Source: JAQVQN01 sp964557205 (GTDB lineage Bacteria; Verrucomicrobiota; Kiritimatiellia; RFP12; UBA1067). Taken from it: a stretch of 62,611 nucleotides of DNA. The position numbers and the translations under genes were made by a program. The stretch lies in assembly GCA_964557205.1 (NCBI GenBank), contig CAZKZI010000002.1:1-62611 (forward strand). Reading direction: 5' to 3'. The notes beneath the pieces are model-generated. The model worked only from the letters and a program-made list of their open reading frames with translations, ran no database searches and had not been told where the DNA came from. Numbering within the stretch: position 1 is the stretch's first letter; each line of letters starts with the position of its first letter. Below, piece by piece: positions 49,850 to 58,063 of this stretch.

Positions 49850-51553
49850 ATGAGGTGTAGGCAAGTTATAGCGGCGGTGCTGATGGCGGCGCTGGGGGCG
49901 TGCGGCGAGACGGTGTTCCGTCGCAGCATGGAGCGCGTGTCCAGCATGGATCCGGCAATGGCAGCGTCGTTGTATGCCGCGCGGGCGGTGCAGCTCGCGT
50001 ATGAGACGCTGTTAGAGTTCGACTACGCGGCGCGTCCGTACCGGCTGGTGCCGGGGCTGTCCGAATCCTTGCCGGAGGTGCAGTCGAACGGGTTGGTCTA
50101 TGTTTTCCGCATCCACCCTGAGGCGCGTTTCCAGCCTGATCTCTGTTTTGGTGTAGGCGCTGGGGGAGCGGCGCGCGGTCGGCCGGTTGTGGCCGGGGAT
50201 GTGATTTTCGCGCTCAAGCGGTTGGCTGACCGGCGGGTGGCATCGCCTGGCGCGTGGCTGGTGGAGGACACGATCGCGGGGATGCGGACTTTCGCGGATG
50301 CCAGTGTGCAGGGCAGCGCTACCGATTACGCTATGGAAGTTGCGGGGCTGAGGGCGCTTGATGCCCGCACGGTACGGATCGAACTGACACGGACTATGCA
50401 CCAGTTCATATGGTACATGGCTATGGCTTACACGGCGGTGGTACCGCGTGAGGCGGTTGAGTTTTACGGGGATGATTTTGGCGGACACGCGGTCGGCACG
50501 GGGCCTTACCGGCTGGCGGGGTGGCGGCGCAATCACCAGATGATCTTTGAGCGTGATGCCGGTTGGCGCGGCTGGGACGCGGGGTCGGGCAAAAGCGGGG
50601 ATGGCGCGGGCGCACGGCCTTTCGACAAGGTGGTGTACCGGGTGATCGACGACGCATCGACACAGTGGTTATGTTTTCTTGCGGGCGAGCTGGATTTTCT
50701 GGGCGAAATCGCGCGGGATAACTGGGATGCGGTGATCGGGGCCGACGGTGCATTGATCAGCGGGTTGCGCAAGCGTGGCATCAGTTTGTATTCCATGCCG
50801 GCGCTGGAGGTGGCGTATGTCGGAATCAACATGGAAGATCCGGTTTTGGGTGGCAACCGGGCCTTGCGGCAGGCACTGAACTGCGCTTTCGACAGCGAGG
50901 CCTGGGTGCGTTTTTTAAACAACCAGGTGTTGCCCTGCGACGGGCCGGTGCCGCCCGGGATCGAGGGGCGTCTGGAGAGTCCGTTCCCTTACGCCTCGAA
51001 CATAGAAAAGGCCAAGGAACTTTTACGTGTGGCGGGTTATCCGGACGGGGTTGACCCGCGCACCGGGCGCAGGCTGGAACTGACGCTGGATTTGGGGCGC
51101 ACGTCGCAGGACATCCGCGAGTCCACCGAACTGCTGGTGGCGTTCTACGAGCGCGCTGGTATCGCGCTCAAGCCACAATACCACAACTGGCCGACCTTTC
51201 TGCGCCGCGTGTCGGGTCGGCAGAGCCAGATGTTTCGGATCGGCTGGGTGGGAGATTATCCCGATGCCGAGAATTTTCTGCAACTTTTTTACGGCAAGAA
51301 CATTTCTCCGGGGCCGAACCGGACGAATTTTGTCGATCCCGGGTTTGACCGTCTTTACGAGGCGGCCTGCAGCGCGTCCGGCGCGGTTGAGCGCAGCCGC
51401 TACTGGGCCGAGGCGCAATCACTGGTGCGTGAAGAGTGCCCGTGGATTTTTCTGCACTTCAGGCGGGCCTACAGTCTGTGCCAAGCGCGGGTCTTGAATT
51501 ACGTGCCCTCCGATTTTCCGTATGGAACGGAGAAATATCTGCGGGTGAGATAG
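49850..51553 (+). CDS. Oligopeptide/dipeptide ABC transporter substrate-binding lipoprotein
   Basis: A 567-residue SBP_bac_5 (OppA/DppA) family lipoprotein; LGAC near residue 16-19 is the lipobox. Family landmarks are RVSSMDPAMAASLYAARAVQ, the FRIHPEARFQ segment, TGPYRLAGWRRNHQMIFERD (about 210-230), GINMEDPVLGGNRALRQALN and FYGKNISPGPNRTNFVDPGF. Such proteins deliver peptides or other solutes to an ABC permease, none of which is in the window. The ATG at 49850 is preferred over the adjacent GTG at 49847. It is followed after 64 bases by adk. Confidence 0.9.
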   Translation: MRCRQVIAAVLMAALGACGETVFRRSMERVSSMDPAMAASLYAARAVQLAYETLLEFDYAARPYRLVPGLSESLPEVQSNGLVYVFRIHPEARFQPDLCFGVGAGGAARGRPVVAGDVIFALKRLADRRVASPGAWLVEDTIAGMRTFADASVQGSATDYAMEVAGLRALDARTVRIELTRTMHQFIWYMAMAYTAVVPREAVEFYGDDFGGHAVGTGPYRLAGWRRNHQMIFERDAGWRGWDAGSGKSGDGAGARPFDKVVYRVIDDASTQWLCFLAGELDFLGEIARDNWDAVIGADGALISGLRKRGISLYSMPALEVAYVGINMEDPVLGGNRALRQALNCAFDSEAWVRFLNNQVLPCDGPVPPGIEGRLESPFPYASNIEKAKELLRVAGYPDGVDPRTGRRLELTLDLGRTSQDIRESTELLVAFYERAGIALKPQYHNWPTFLRRVSGRQSQMFRIGWVGDYPDAENFLQLFYGKNISPGPNRTNFVDPGFDRLYEAACSASGAVERSRYWAEAQSLVREECPWIFLHFRRAYSLCQARVLNYVPSDFPYGTEKYLRVR

Positions 51554-51617
51554 GGGATGGTTGATGGGGGTTATAAGTTGCGTGGCGTGGAGTTAGTTTG
51601 CTAAATTATAAATCGTT

Positions 51618-52265
51618 ATGAAAATAGTAGTTTTTCTGGGTGCGCCGGGTTCCGGCAAGGGTACTATTGCCAGTCGTATGGCGGAGGCGAATGAAACATG
51701 GCGTCATGTCTCGAGCGGTGACCTGCTGCGTGACGCGGTCAAGCGGCAGACGGCCGCAGGTAATGAAGCCGGAGGTTACATGAAGCGCGGGGAGCTGGTG
51801 CCGGACGTGATCGTCGGACAGATGATCGGGAATTGCATAAGCGGCGTGGCGGGCGCGGACACCATGTTGCTTGACGGGTTTCCCCGGACCGTGGCGCAGG
51901 CCGAGATTCTGGACATTGTGGTCGCGCGATGCGGTGCTGAGCTAGCGGCGGTGATTTTGTTGGAGGTGGCGGACGATATCATCGTAGAGCGTATCGCAGG
52001 CCGCCGGAACTGCCCCAAGTGCGGGGCGGGGTATCATGTCAAAAACATACCGTCGCGGGTCGAGGGCGTTTGTGACGTGTGCGGGACCGGGCTGGTTGTC
52101 CGCAAGGACGACAATCCCGAGACGGTGAAGAACAGGCTTTCGGTTTACAAGGGGCAGACGGTTCCGCTGATTGATTTTTACGGTGTACGGGGCTTGTTGC
52201 GGCGGGTTGACGGCACAGGGCGAATTGACGACACAGTGCAGATAATCAGGCAAACTTTGGCATGA
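51618..52265 (+). CDS. adk: Adenylate kinase
   Basis: A 215-residue enzyme interconverting ATP, AMP and ADP. The P-loop is GAPGSGKGT (8-16), the AMP site includes SSGDLLRDAV and LLDGFPRTVAQAE, and the LID carries a zinc-binding Cys4 set, CPKCGAGYH and CDVCGTGL, as in Gram-positive and PVC enzymes. Its TGA overlaps the ATG of map (ATGA). In most bacteria secY precedes adk; here an unrelated lipoprotein gene does. Confidence 0.97.
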   Translation: MKIVVFLGAPGSGKGTIASRMAEANETWRHVSSGDLLRDAVKRQTAAGNEAGGYMKRGELVPDVIVGQMIGNCISGVAGADTMLLDGFPRTVAQAEILDIVVARCGAELAAVILLEVADDIIVERIAGRRNCPKCGAGYHVKNIPSRVEGVCDVCGTGLVVRKDDNPETVKNRLSVYKGQTVPLIDFYGVRGLLRRVDGTGRIDDTVQIIRQTLA

Positions 52266-53011
52266 AGATACATTTGAAGAACGCATCGGAGCTTGATGGC
52301 ATGCGGACCAGTTGTCGCATGACTGCCGAGGTTCTGGGTCGTGTTGCGGAAGCTGTACAGCCGGGGGTGTCCACCGGGGAGTTGGACGAGCTGGCAAAAA
52401 AGATTATAATGGGTATGCGGGCGCGGCCATCGTTTTTGGGGTATCACGGATATCCGGGAGCGATGTGCATATCCGTCAACGACGAGGTGATCCACGGCAT
52501 ACCTGGTAAGCGAGTCATAATGCCTGGCGATTTGGTCAGTCTTGATGTTGGGGTTTTTTACAACGGTTTCCATGGTGACAGCGCAACCACGGTGATGGTG
52601 GGGGTGACCGATTCTGATGTTATCCGGCTGGTCGAGGCTACGCGCCGGGCTTTGTCCGTGGGGTTGACGGTGGTGCGGCCCGGGGCGCGTCTGTCGGATG
52701 TTTCCCATAGCATAGAGTCAACGGCCAAGGCGGCGGGATGTTCGGTGGTGCGCGAGTTTGTGGGGCACGGCATAGGCAGGGAGTTGCATGAGGACCCGCA
52801 GATTCCCAATTTTGGGGCTCCGGGGCACGGGCCGGTGCTTCGTCCGGGGATGACATTGGCGATCGAGCCGATGGTCAACCTCGGCCGCCCCGAGGTTTCT
52901 GTGCTTGACGACGAATGGACGGTTGTCACGCGTGACGGTCTAGCTTCGGCTCATTTTGAGCATACAGTAGCGGTTTTGGAGGACGGAATGGAGATACTTT
53001 CCAAGGTTTAA
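52262..53011 (+). CDS. map: Type I methionine aminopeptidase
   Basis: A 249-residue metalloenzyme that removes the initiator methionine. The five metal ligands are visible: Asp in LVSLDVGVFYNG, Asp in FHGDSATT, His in GHGIGRELHED, Glu in LAIEPMVN and Glu near the end in AHFEHTV. It lacks the N-terminal zinc finger of longer forms. Coupled to adk by a four-base overlap. A 91-base gap with a possible promoter separates it from rpmJ; infA, often found here, is absent. Confidence 0.97.
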   Translation: MKIHLKNASELDGMRTSCRMTAEVLGRVAEAVQPGVSTGELDELAKKIIMGMRARPSFLGYHGYPGAMCISVNDEVIHGIPGKRVIMPGDLVSLDVGVFYNGFHGDSATTVMVGVTDSDVIRLVEATRRALSVGLTVVRPGARLSDVSHSIESTAKAAGCSVVREFVGHGIGRELHEDPQIPNFGAPGHGPVLRPGMTLAIEPMVNLGRPEVSVLDDEWTVVTRDGLASAHFEHTVAVLEDGMEILSKV

Positions 53012-53043
53012 AAAGATTTTTTTATTTATTTAATAATTGGGTA

Positions 53044-53072
53044 TAGACAAAGCGTATGGTTTTTGGTTAAAT
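53044..53072 (+). promoter_or_regulatory. Candidate promoter of the ribosomal protein operon
   Basis: TAGACA at 53044-53049, a 17-base spacer and TTAAAT at 53067-53072, about 31 bases before rpmJ, in a very AT-rich gap. The hexamers are only partly consensus. Confidence 0.35.
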
Positions 53073-53102
53073 CTACTCCCTTTTTTGAACAAGGAAAAGA
53101 TC

Positions 53103-53216
53103 ATGAAAGTTCGCAGTTCAGTGCGGCGCATTTGTGAGCGTTGCCGGGTGGTACGTCGCAAAGGTGTCGTACGCATCATTTGTACGAATCCCCGCCATAA
53201 GCAGCGTCAGGGTTAA
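53103..53216 (+). CDS. rpmJ: Ribosomal protein L36
   Basis: 37 residues, MKVRSSVRRICERCRVVRRK then GVVRIICTNPRHKQRQG. The zinc-binding Cys-x2-Cys...Cys...His pattern of L36 is complete (Cys11, Cys14, Cys27, His32). AAGGAAAAGA precedes the ATG. It is too short for usual gene-length cutoffs but is a standard member of this operon, 16 bases before rpsM. Confidence 0.96.
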   Translation: MKVRSSVRRICERCRVVRRKGVVRIICTNPRHKQRQG

Positions 53217-53232
53217 TTCAGAGAGGACAGCC

Positions 53233-53637
53233 ATGCCGAGATTGATGGGTGTGGATATTCCGGGTAGGAAGCGTGTTGAGTATGCTCTCCGGTACATTCA
53301 CGGGATAGGTCCCAAGCGGGCCAATAACGTGGTCGAGAAATGCAAAGTGGATCCAGCCAAGAAGGCTGACGATCTGACACCTGACGAAATTCGTCAGATT
53401 GTTGCCTTCATACAGGACCATTATCGGGTCGAGGGTGATCTGCGCCGTGAGATTTCGCAAAACATCCGGCGGCTTATAAGCATCGGAACCTATCGCGGTT
53501 TGCGCCACAAGCGCGGATTGCCGGTACGCGGTCAGCGGACCAAGACCAACGCGCGGACCCGCAAGGGCAGCAAGCGTACGGTGGGAGCGGTGCGTAACAA
53601 GTCGGCTCGCTCGGCCATCAAGGCCAAGGGCAAGTGA
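53233..53637 (+). CDS. rpsM: Ribosomal protein S13
   Basis: A 134-residue 30S head protein contacting the 50S subunit and tRNA. MPRLMGVDIPGRKRVEYAL, YIHGIGPKRANNVV, YRGLRHKRGLPVRGQRTKTN and the basic tail ARTRKGSKRTVGAV are canonical. The ATG at 53233 follows GAGAGGA; open sequence upstream overlaps rpmJ and is not part of the protein. The C-terminal tail has about ten residues more than E. coli S13. Confidence 0.97.
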   Translation: MPRLMGVDIPGRKRVEYALRYIHGIGPKRANNVVEKCKVDPAKKADDLTPDEIRQIVAFIQDHYRVEGDLRREISQNIRRLISIGTYRGLRHKRGLPVRGQRTKTNARTRKGSKRTVGAVRNKSARSAIKAKGK

Positions 53638-53722
53638 CCTTGTGGTTGAAGCGGTGGTGTCCGGTCGCGTCAAAAACGCATACCGAGTGCCTTATTTAAA
53701 CTTATATCGAGGCTGATAACGC

Positions 53723-54361
53723 ATGAGCGAAGAAGCTGTCAAAGAAAAAGCTGTTAAAACAGAAGCTGTGAAAGAAAAAGCTGTGAAAACAGCAGCTGTC
53801 AAAGAAAAAGCTGTCAAAGAAAAAGCTGTGAAAACAGAAGCTGTGAAAACAGAAGCTGTTAAAACAGAAGCTGTTAAAACAGAAGCTTTGAAAACAGAAG
53901 GGCCGGTCGCTGCCGCAGAGCAAACGGCTGTTAGTGAAGCGGCTGCGGTCATGGCGGTGGGCGAAGAGCCCGCCAAAGCTATGGATGCGGCCAAGAAAAA
54001 GGGGAAGGGCAAATCGATTCCTTCCGGCATCGCATTTGTGCGTTCCACCTTTAATAACACGCTGGTTTCAATCGCGGATGCCCGCGGGGGTGTGATCTCC
54101 TGGAGTTCGGCCGGCAAGGCCGGGTTCAAGGGGTCGCGTAAATGCACCGCTTTCGCGGCCACGATGGTGGCGCAGGACGCTGCCCGGCAGGCGATGGCCA
54201 AAGGCATGCATGAGGTTGAGGTTAGAATCCAGGGTGCCGGGGCAGGTCGCGAATCCGCTGTGCGGGCTATCCAGTCCTCAGGACTACATATCACTTTGAT
54301 CAAGGATTGCACGCCTATACCCCACAACGGTTGCCGTCCACGCAAACGGAGGAGAGTCTAA
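53723..54361 (+). CDS. rpsK: Ribosomal protein S11 with repetitive N-terminal extension
   Basis: The C-terminal 120 residues (from GIAFVRSTFNNTLVSIADAR to PIPHNGCRPRKRRRV) are a normal S11 of the 30S platform. Before it lie about 90 extra residues: MSEE, eleven tandem pentapeptides of the form AVK(T/E)(E/K/A) (residues 5-59), then an Ala-rich linker. S11 is usually 125-135 residues long; this is 212. The start at 53723 is the only plausible one, though an internal start nearer the core (for example ATG codons encoding MAVGEE or MDAAKK) could make a normal-length form. The charged, helical repeat would project from the platform near the mRNA exit region. Confidence 0.93.
   Translation: MSEEAVKEKAVKTEAVKEKAVKTAAVKEKAVKEKAVKTEAVKTEAVKTEAVKTEALKTEGPVAAAEQTAVSEAAAVMAVGEEPAKAMDAAKKKGKGKSIPSGIAFVRSTFNNTLVSIADARGGVISWSSAGKAGFKGSRKCTAFAATMVAQDAARQAMAKGMHEVEVRIQGAGAGRESAVRAIQSSGLHITLIKDCTPIPHNGCRPRKRRRV
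53735..53899 (+). repeat. Tandem 15-base repeat encoding AVK(T/E)(E/K/A) x11
   Basis: Eleven in-frame copies of a unit like GCTGTGAAAACAGAA, with synonymous variation (GTC, GTG, GTT) and AAAGAAAAA versus AAAACAGAA alternatives. Copies 7-10 are nearly identical, indicating recent expansion. Confidence 0.92.
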
Positions 54362-54362
54362 G

Positions 54363-54992
54363 ATGGGTCGATATACAGGTCCTGTTTGCCGCATCTGCCG
54401 GCGTGAGGGGCAAAAGCTGTTTCTTAAAGGCGCCAGGTGCTACATGGCCAAGTGCGCGATTGAGCAAGGGGCGCCAGCTCCTGGCCAGCACGGAAGGCGC
54501 CGTGCCCGCAAGATGTCGGAATACGGCGAGCAGCTCCGGCAGAAACAGTGCCTGCGCCGCCAGTTCGGCATGCAGGAACTTCAGTTCAAGCGCTTTTTTA
54601 AAGAGGCTCTGCGTCGCGAGGGCGTGACCGGCGAGATTCTGCTTCAGTTGTTGGAAACCCGGATGGACAATCTTGTTTATCGGCTGGGCTTTGCCTCTTC
54701 CAGGCGCGCGGCGCGACAATTCGTGCTGCACGGCCATATGGCTGTTAACGGAAAGAAGGTTTCCGTTCCGTCCATGATCCTGAAGGTGGGTGATGTTATC
54801 GAGGTGCGTGACCGGCCGCGCAGCCGGGACCTCGCTACACGCAGTCTTGAGGCTGCCACCACCCAGCAGACACCGCCGTGGCTTTCGTTGGAACAGAAGG
54901 CTTTCCGGGCAGAGATACTCAGTCTACCGACACGCGAGCAGATCGCGCCGGTCGTGGATGAGCAGGCCATTGTCGAATTGTATTCGCGTTAA
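54363..54992 (+). CDS. rpsD: Ribosomal protein S4
   Basis: A 209-residue primary 16S rRNA binder that nucleates 30S assembly. The N-terminus is the zinc-binding C+ form: CRICRREGQKLFLKGARC and CAIEQ. The S4 domain lies at about 98-160 (RMDNLVYRLGFASSRRAARQ, HMAVNGKKVSVPS). Begins one base after the rpsK stop, so translation is coupled. In many bacteria S4 also represses this operon. Confidence 0.97.
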   Translation: MGRYTGPVCRICRREGQKLFLKGARCYMAKCAIEQGAPAPGQHGRRRARKMSEYGEQLRQKQCLRRQFGMQELQFKRFFKEALRREGVTGEILLQLLETRMDNLVYRLGFASSRRAARQFVLHGHMAVNGKKVSVPSMILKVGDVIEVRDRPRSRDLATRSLEAATTQQTPPWLSLEQKAFRAEILSLPTREQIAPVVDEQAIVELYSR

Positions 54993-55059
54993 GCAATATA
55001 GCGTTATAGCGTTGATGGCCGTAGCCTCTTAGTCGGGGCCGGCCTGAAAGGACGGAACT

Positions 55060-56055
55060 ATGCCGATTCGTTTGAGTCGTTTTGAAATGCCAAGGCGCGT
55101 TCAGAAGGAAGATAACACCGCCACCGCCACCTACTCGCGTTTTACCGCGGAACCGTTTGAAGTTGGGTATGCCCGCACTATCGGCAACTCACTTCGGCGT
55201 GTTTTGCTGTCTTCCATCGAGGGGGTTGCGATCACATCCGTAAGGATCGCCGACGTCAGCCACGAGTTTGCGTCTCTAAAGGGCGTCAGCGAGGATGTGA
55301 CGGACATCATCCTGAACCTCAAAGGAGTCTTGTTGAAAAGTTACAGCCGCAGTCCGATTTGGCTGAAGCTGAACAAAAAAGGCCCCTGCGTGGTCACGGC
55401 TGCCGATTTTGCCGATGAAAACTCGATAGAGGTTCTGAATCCCAACCATCCTATTGCGACACTTGACACTGACGGTGTGCTGCAGCTTGAAGCGGAGATC
55501 CGCACCGGGCGCGGCTTCTGTGCGGCTGAAGGCAACAAGTCGGACGAGCAGGAAATCGGAAGAATTCCGATTGACAGCATTTTCTCGCCTGTTTCCCGTG
55601 TTAATTTCTTGGTAGAGAACACGCGCGTGGGCCAGCGCACAGATTATGAGAAGCTGGTGATTGATATCTGGACGGATGGGCGGATCACACCGGATGATGC
55701 TTTGAAGACGGCAGCGGCGGTGCTTCGCCACCATCTTGACGTTTTTGTGGATTACAGCGAAGAGGTTTTGGAGTTCGAAGAGTCGGAGAAGAAGGTCGAT
55801 GAAGAGCGTGACCGTCTGCGCCGCATACTGAACATGAGCGTCAACGAGATCGAGCTCAGCGTGCGCGCGGCCAACTGTCTGAACAACGCTAACATCACGA
55901 CCGTCGGTGAGCTGGCGATGAAGACCGAGGCTGACATGCTGAAATATCGCAATTTCGGTAAGAAGTCGCTAAACGAGATCAAGGACAAACTGTCCGAGTT
56001 GGGGCTCTGTTTGGGATACAAGTTTGATGCAGCTTTGATCGAGAACAACAAATAA
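55060..56055 (+). CDS. rpoA: RNA polymerase alpha subunit
   Basis: A 331-residue alpha subunit. The N-terminal dimerisation domain shows EPFEVGYARTIGNSLRRVLL, the conserved assembly motif. The C-terminal domain binds UP elements and activators: VNEIELSVRAANCLNNANIT and LRNFGKKSLNEIK-like YRNFGKKSLNEIKDKL. AAAGGACGG precedes the ATG. Standard place between rpsD and rplQ. Confidence 0.97.
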   Translation: MPIRLSRFEMPRRVQKEDNTATATYSRFTAEPFEVGYARTIGNSLRRVLLSSIEGVAITSVRIADVSHEFASLKGVSEDVTDIILNLKGVLLKSYSRSPIWLKLNKKGPCVVTAADFADENSIEVLNPNHPIATLDTDGVLQLEAEIRTGRGFCAAEGNKSDEQEIGRIPIDSIFSPVSRVNFLVENTRVGQRTDYEKLVIDIWTDGRITPDDALKTAAAVLRHHLDVFVDYSEEVLEFEESEKKVDEERDRLRRILNMSVNEIELSVRAANCLNNANITTVGELAMKTEADMLKYRNFGKKSLNEIKDKLSELGLCLGYKFDAALIENNK

Positions 56056-56073
56056 ACTTTTGAGGGGTATAAG

Positions 56074-56487
56074 ATGCGTCATAACAGAATCGCCAAAAAG
56101 TTCGGACGGTCAATGTCGCACCGTAAGGCTCTGATGAGCAGCCTGGTGACGAACTTGATTTTGCAGAGCAGCATAAAGACAACCTTGCCCAAAGCCAAGC
56201 AGGCGCGGCGGGACGCTGAAAAAATGGTCACAATGGCTCGCAAAGGAACACTGGCCTCCCGCCGCATATGTTCCGCACGGTTGCAGAGTCCTAGGGCTGT
56301 GCAGATGCTGTTTGATAGCGTAGTGTCGGCGATGGATGGCCGCAACGGCGGGTATACTCGCATACTGAAGCTGGGGCGGCGTCGCGGCGACGGTTCCGAG
56401 ATGTGCCTGTTGCAGTGGGTTGTGATTCCCGCGCAAACCGCCGCTGTGGAAGCAGTCACGGCTGAGCCCGCCGAGAAGAAGGCGTAA
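56074..56487 (+). CDS. rplQ: Ribosomal protein L17
   Basis: A 137-residue 50S protein. MRHNRIAKKFGRSMSHRKAL and LILQSSIKTTLPKAKQARRD are canonical, and GGYTRILKLGRRRGDGSEMC is the conserved C-terminal strand. The last 15 residues form an Ala/Glu-rich tail. Last gene of the cluster; no hairpin terminator is apparent downstream. The converging gene at 56543 starts 55 bases beyond. Confidence 0.97.
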   Translation: MRHNRIAKKFGRSMSHRKALMSSLVTNLILQSSIKTTLPKAKQARRDAEKMVTMARKGTLASRRICSARLQSPRAVQMLFDSVVSAMDGRNGGYTRILKLGRRRGDGSEMCLLQWVVIPAQTAAVEAVTAEPAEKKA

Positions 56488-56542
56488 AAATTTGGCGCTT
56501 CGAGAATTTGACGGGTAACGACTTTTGATGCCTGCCAAAAAA

Positions 56543-57967
56543 CTAATCCGCTAGTTCCACCAAGCCGACTTCGGTAATCTTAGACGCTTCCTGATAATCG
56601 TAATCGGTGTTGATGGCCCACAGGTCGTGATCAGTGCCTTGGCTGATATTCTGAGCGGCCAGATAGCCCATAAGTATGCTGTGGTCTTGATTGTTGTATT
56701 TGAAGGCGCCGTAACGTCCGATAACGCATAGGTTTTCGATGGACTTCAGATACGCGGCCACTGTGGCGAGCGGTTCTCTGTATCCTTTGGCGTAAACAGG
56801 GTAGGAGTTCTCCAGTCTGACCACATGTCCTTCGAGTACGCTATGTCCGCTCAACAGACCGGACAGCCGCAATTCATCAGACGCGATTGCGATAAGTTCA
56901 TTATCCGGTTTGCTAAACAGAGTATCTTCGGAATAACACCAATATTCCAGCGCCACAACGGTTTCCGAGAGTTTCCCGTAAAGTTGTGGCACCCAGTTTC
57001 TGAAGTTGCTGATGCGTCCGGTCTGCAGTTCGGTGGAGTGCACATATAGCCAGTTGTCGCGGAAAAGGTCTGAGCAGTCTATCTGCAGGTGGACGACGAT
57101 TGTATTACGGAAACGCAGACGGGGGAGAGCCTGCCTAACCGCCTCTGGAACAGTGTCCATGCGCGAGACAAGGTGGGTGATCGGCATGCACGAGACAACA
57201 CGGTCAAAACGCTTGACCGTGCCGTCGTTAAGTTCGATCCCCACGGCGCGGCCGGACTCGGTCACGACCCTTTTGGCGGGTGTGTTCAAGTGAATCTGGT
57301 TGCCGTGCTTTTCGCAGAACTTGGCCATGCGGGCGTAGATCGAGCCGGTGCCGCCATGAGGATAGGCGAACTGGTCAACCAGCGTCTTGTGTTTTGAGGC
57401 ATCCAATCCGAACGCGTCTTTCAAAGCTTCGATCAGCGAGAACTTCTTGATGCGCTGCGCCGCGAAGTCCGCGTCAAGTTCCGCACAGGGTATGCCCCAA
57501 AGCTTCTCACTGTAGGTCTTGAAAAAGAGAGTGAACAGGCGCTGACCGAAACGACTGGCCACCCACTCCTCGAAAGTCGGTTCGGGGTTGTGTTTTTTTG
57601 AGACAAACAGGCGGATGGCGTAACTGATGAGGCAACGGGCAGTTTCTAGAAAGCCCAGGTTCAAGAGCGCGTTGAAAGGTTTAAGAGGGTAGTAAAAAAA
57701 CTTACCTTTATAAAGAATCCTGGTCAGCCGGTTGACCATTGAATAATCTTTGCCTGCCACCTCCAACCAGAGACTGTTGACGCGCGTGTCGCTGCTGAAA
57801 AAGCGGTGCGGGCCGAGATCAACGGTCTGTCCCCAAAGCGAGATTGATTTCGCCATGCCGCCCACGGAAGGCGAACTTTCAAACACCTCCACCTCGACAC
57901 CGGCTTTGGTAAGTTCATAGGCAACCGTCATTCCGGCCGGGCCCGCGCCGATAATTCCAACCCTCAT
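56543..57967 (-). CDS. FAD/NAD(P)-dependent oxidoreductase of the amine oxidase/UGM-like class
   Basis: A 474-residue flavoprotein. MRVGIIGAGPAGMTVAYELT is the dinucleotide-binding start, followed by the ExxPSVGGMA segment typical of protoporphyrinogen oxidase-like and UDP-galactopyranose mutase-like proteins. FFKTYSEKLWGIPCAELDAD and RISNFRNWVPQ are features of a subgroup found in polysaccharide gene clusters. The C-terminal GRYGAFKYNNQDHSILMGYL contains the FAD-closing motif. Substrate unknown; sugar-nucleotide or lipid-linked intermediate oxidation is plausible because YfhO-like, flippase and epimerase genes follow. Transcribed divergently from the YfhO-like gene. Confidence 0.82.
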   Translation of the reverse strand: MRVGIIGAGPAGMTVAYELTKAGVEVEVFESSPSVGGMAKSISLWGQTVDLGPHRFFSSDTRVNSLWLEVAGKDYSMVNRLTRILYKGKFFYYPLKPFNALLNLGFLETARCLISYAIRLFVSKKHNPEPTFEEWVASRFGQRLFTLFFKTYSEKLWGIPCAELDADFAAQRIKKFSLIEALKDAFGLDASKHKTLVDQFAYPHGGTGSIYARMAKFCEKHGNQIHLNTPAKRVVTESGRAVGIELNDGTVKRFDRVVSCMPITHLVSRMDTVPEAVRQALPRLRFRNTIVVHLQIDCSDLFRDNWLYVHSTELQTGRISNFRNWVPQLYGKLSETVVALEYWCYSEDTLFSKPDNELIAIASDELRLSGLLSGHSVLEGHVVRLENSYPVYAKGYREPLATVAAYLKSIENLCVIGRYGAFKYNNQDHSILMGYLAAQNISQGTDHDLWAINTDYDYQEASKITEVGLVELAD

Positions 57968-58063
57968 CCATTCTCCCGTTTCTTTGTAGGAAATAAGTAT
58001 AGGCAGTGTGCTGGTCGAATGCTAATATAAAAATTCAACGCTGGAGGTCGGAAAGGGTGTTTT

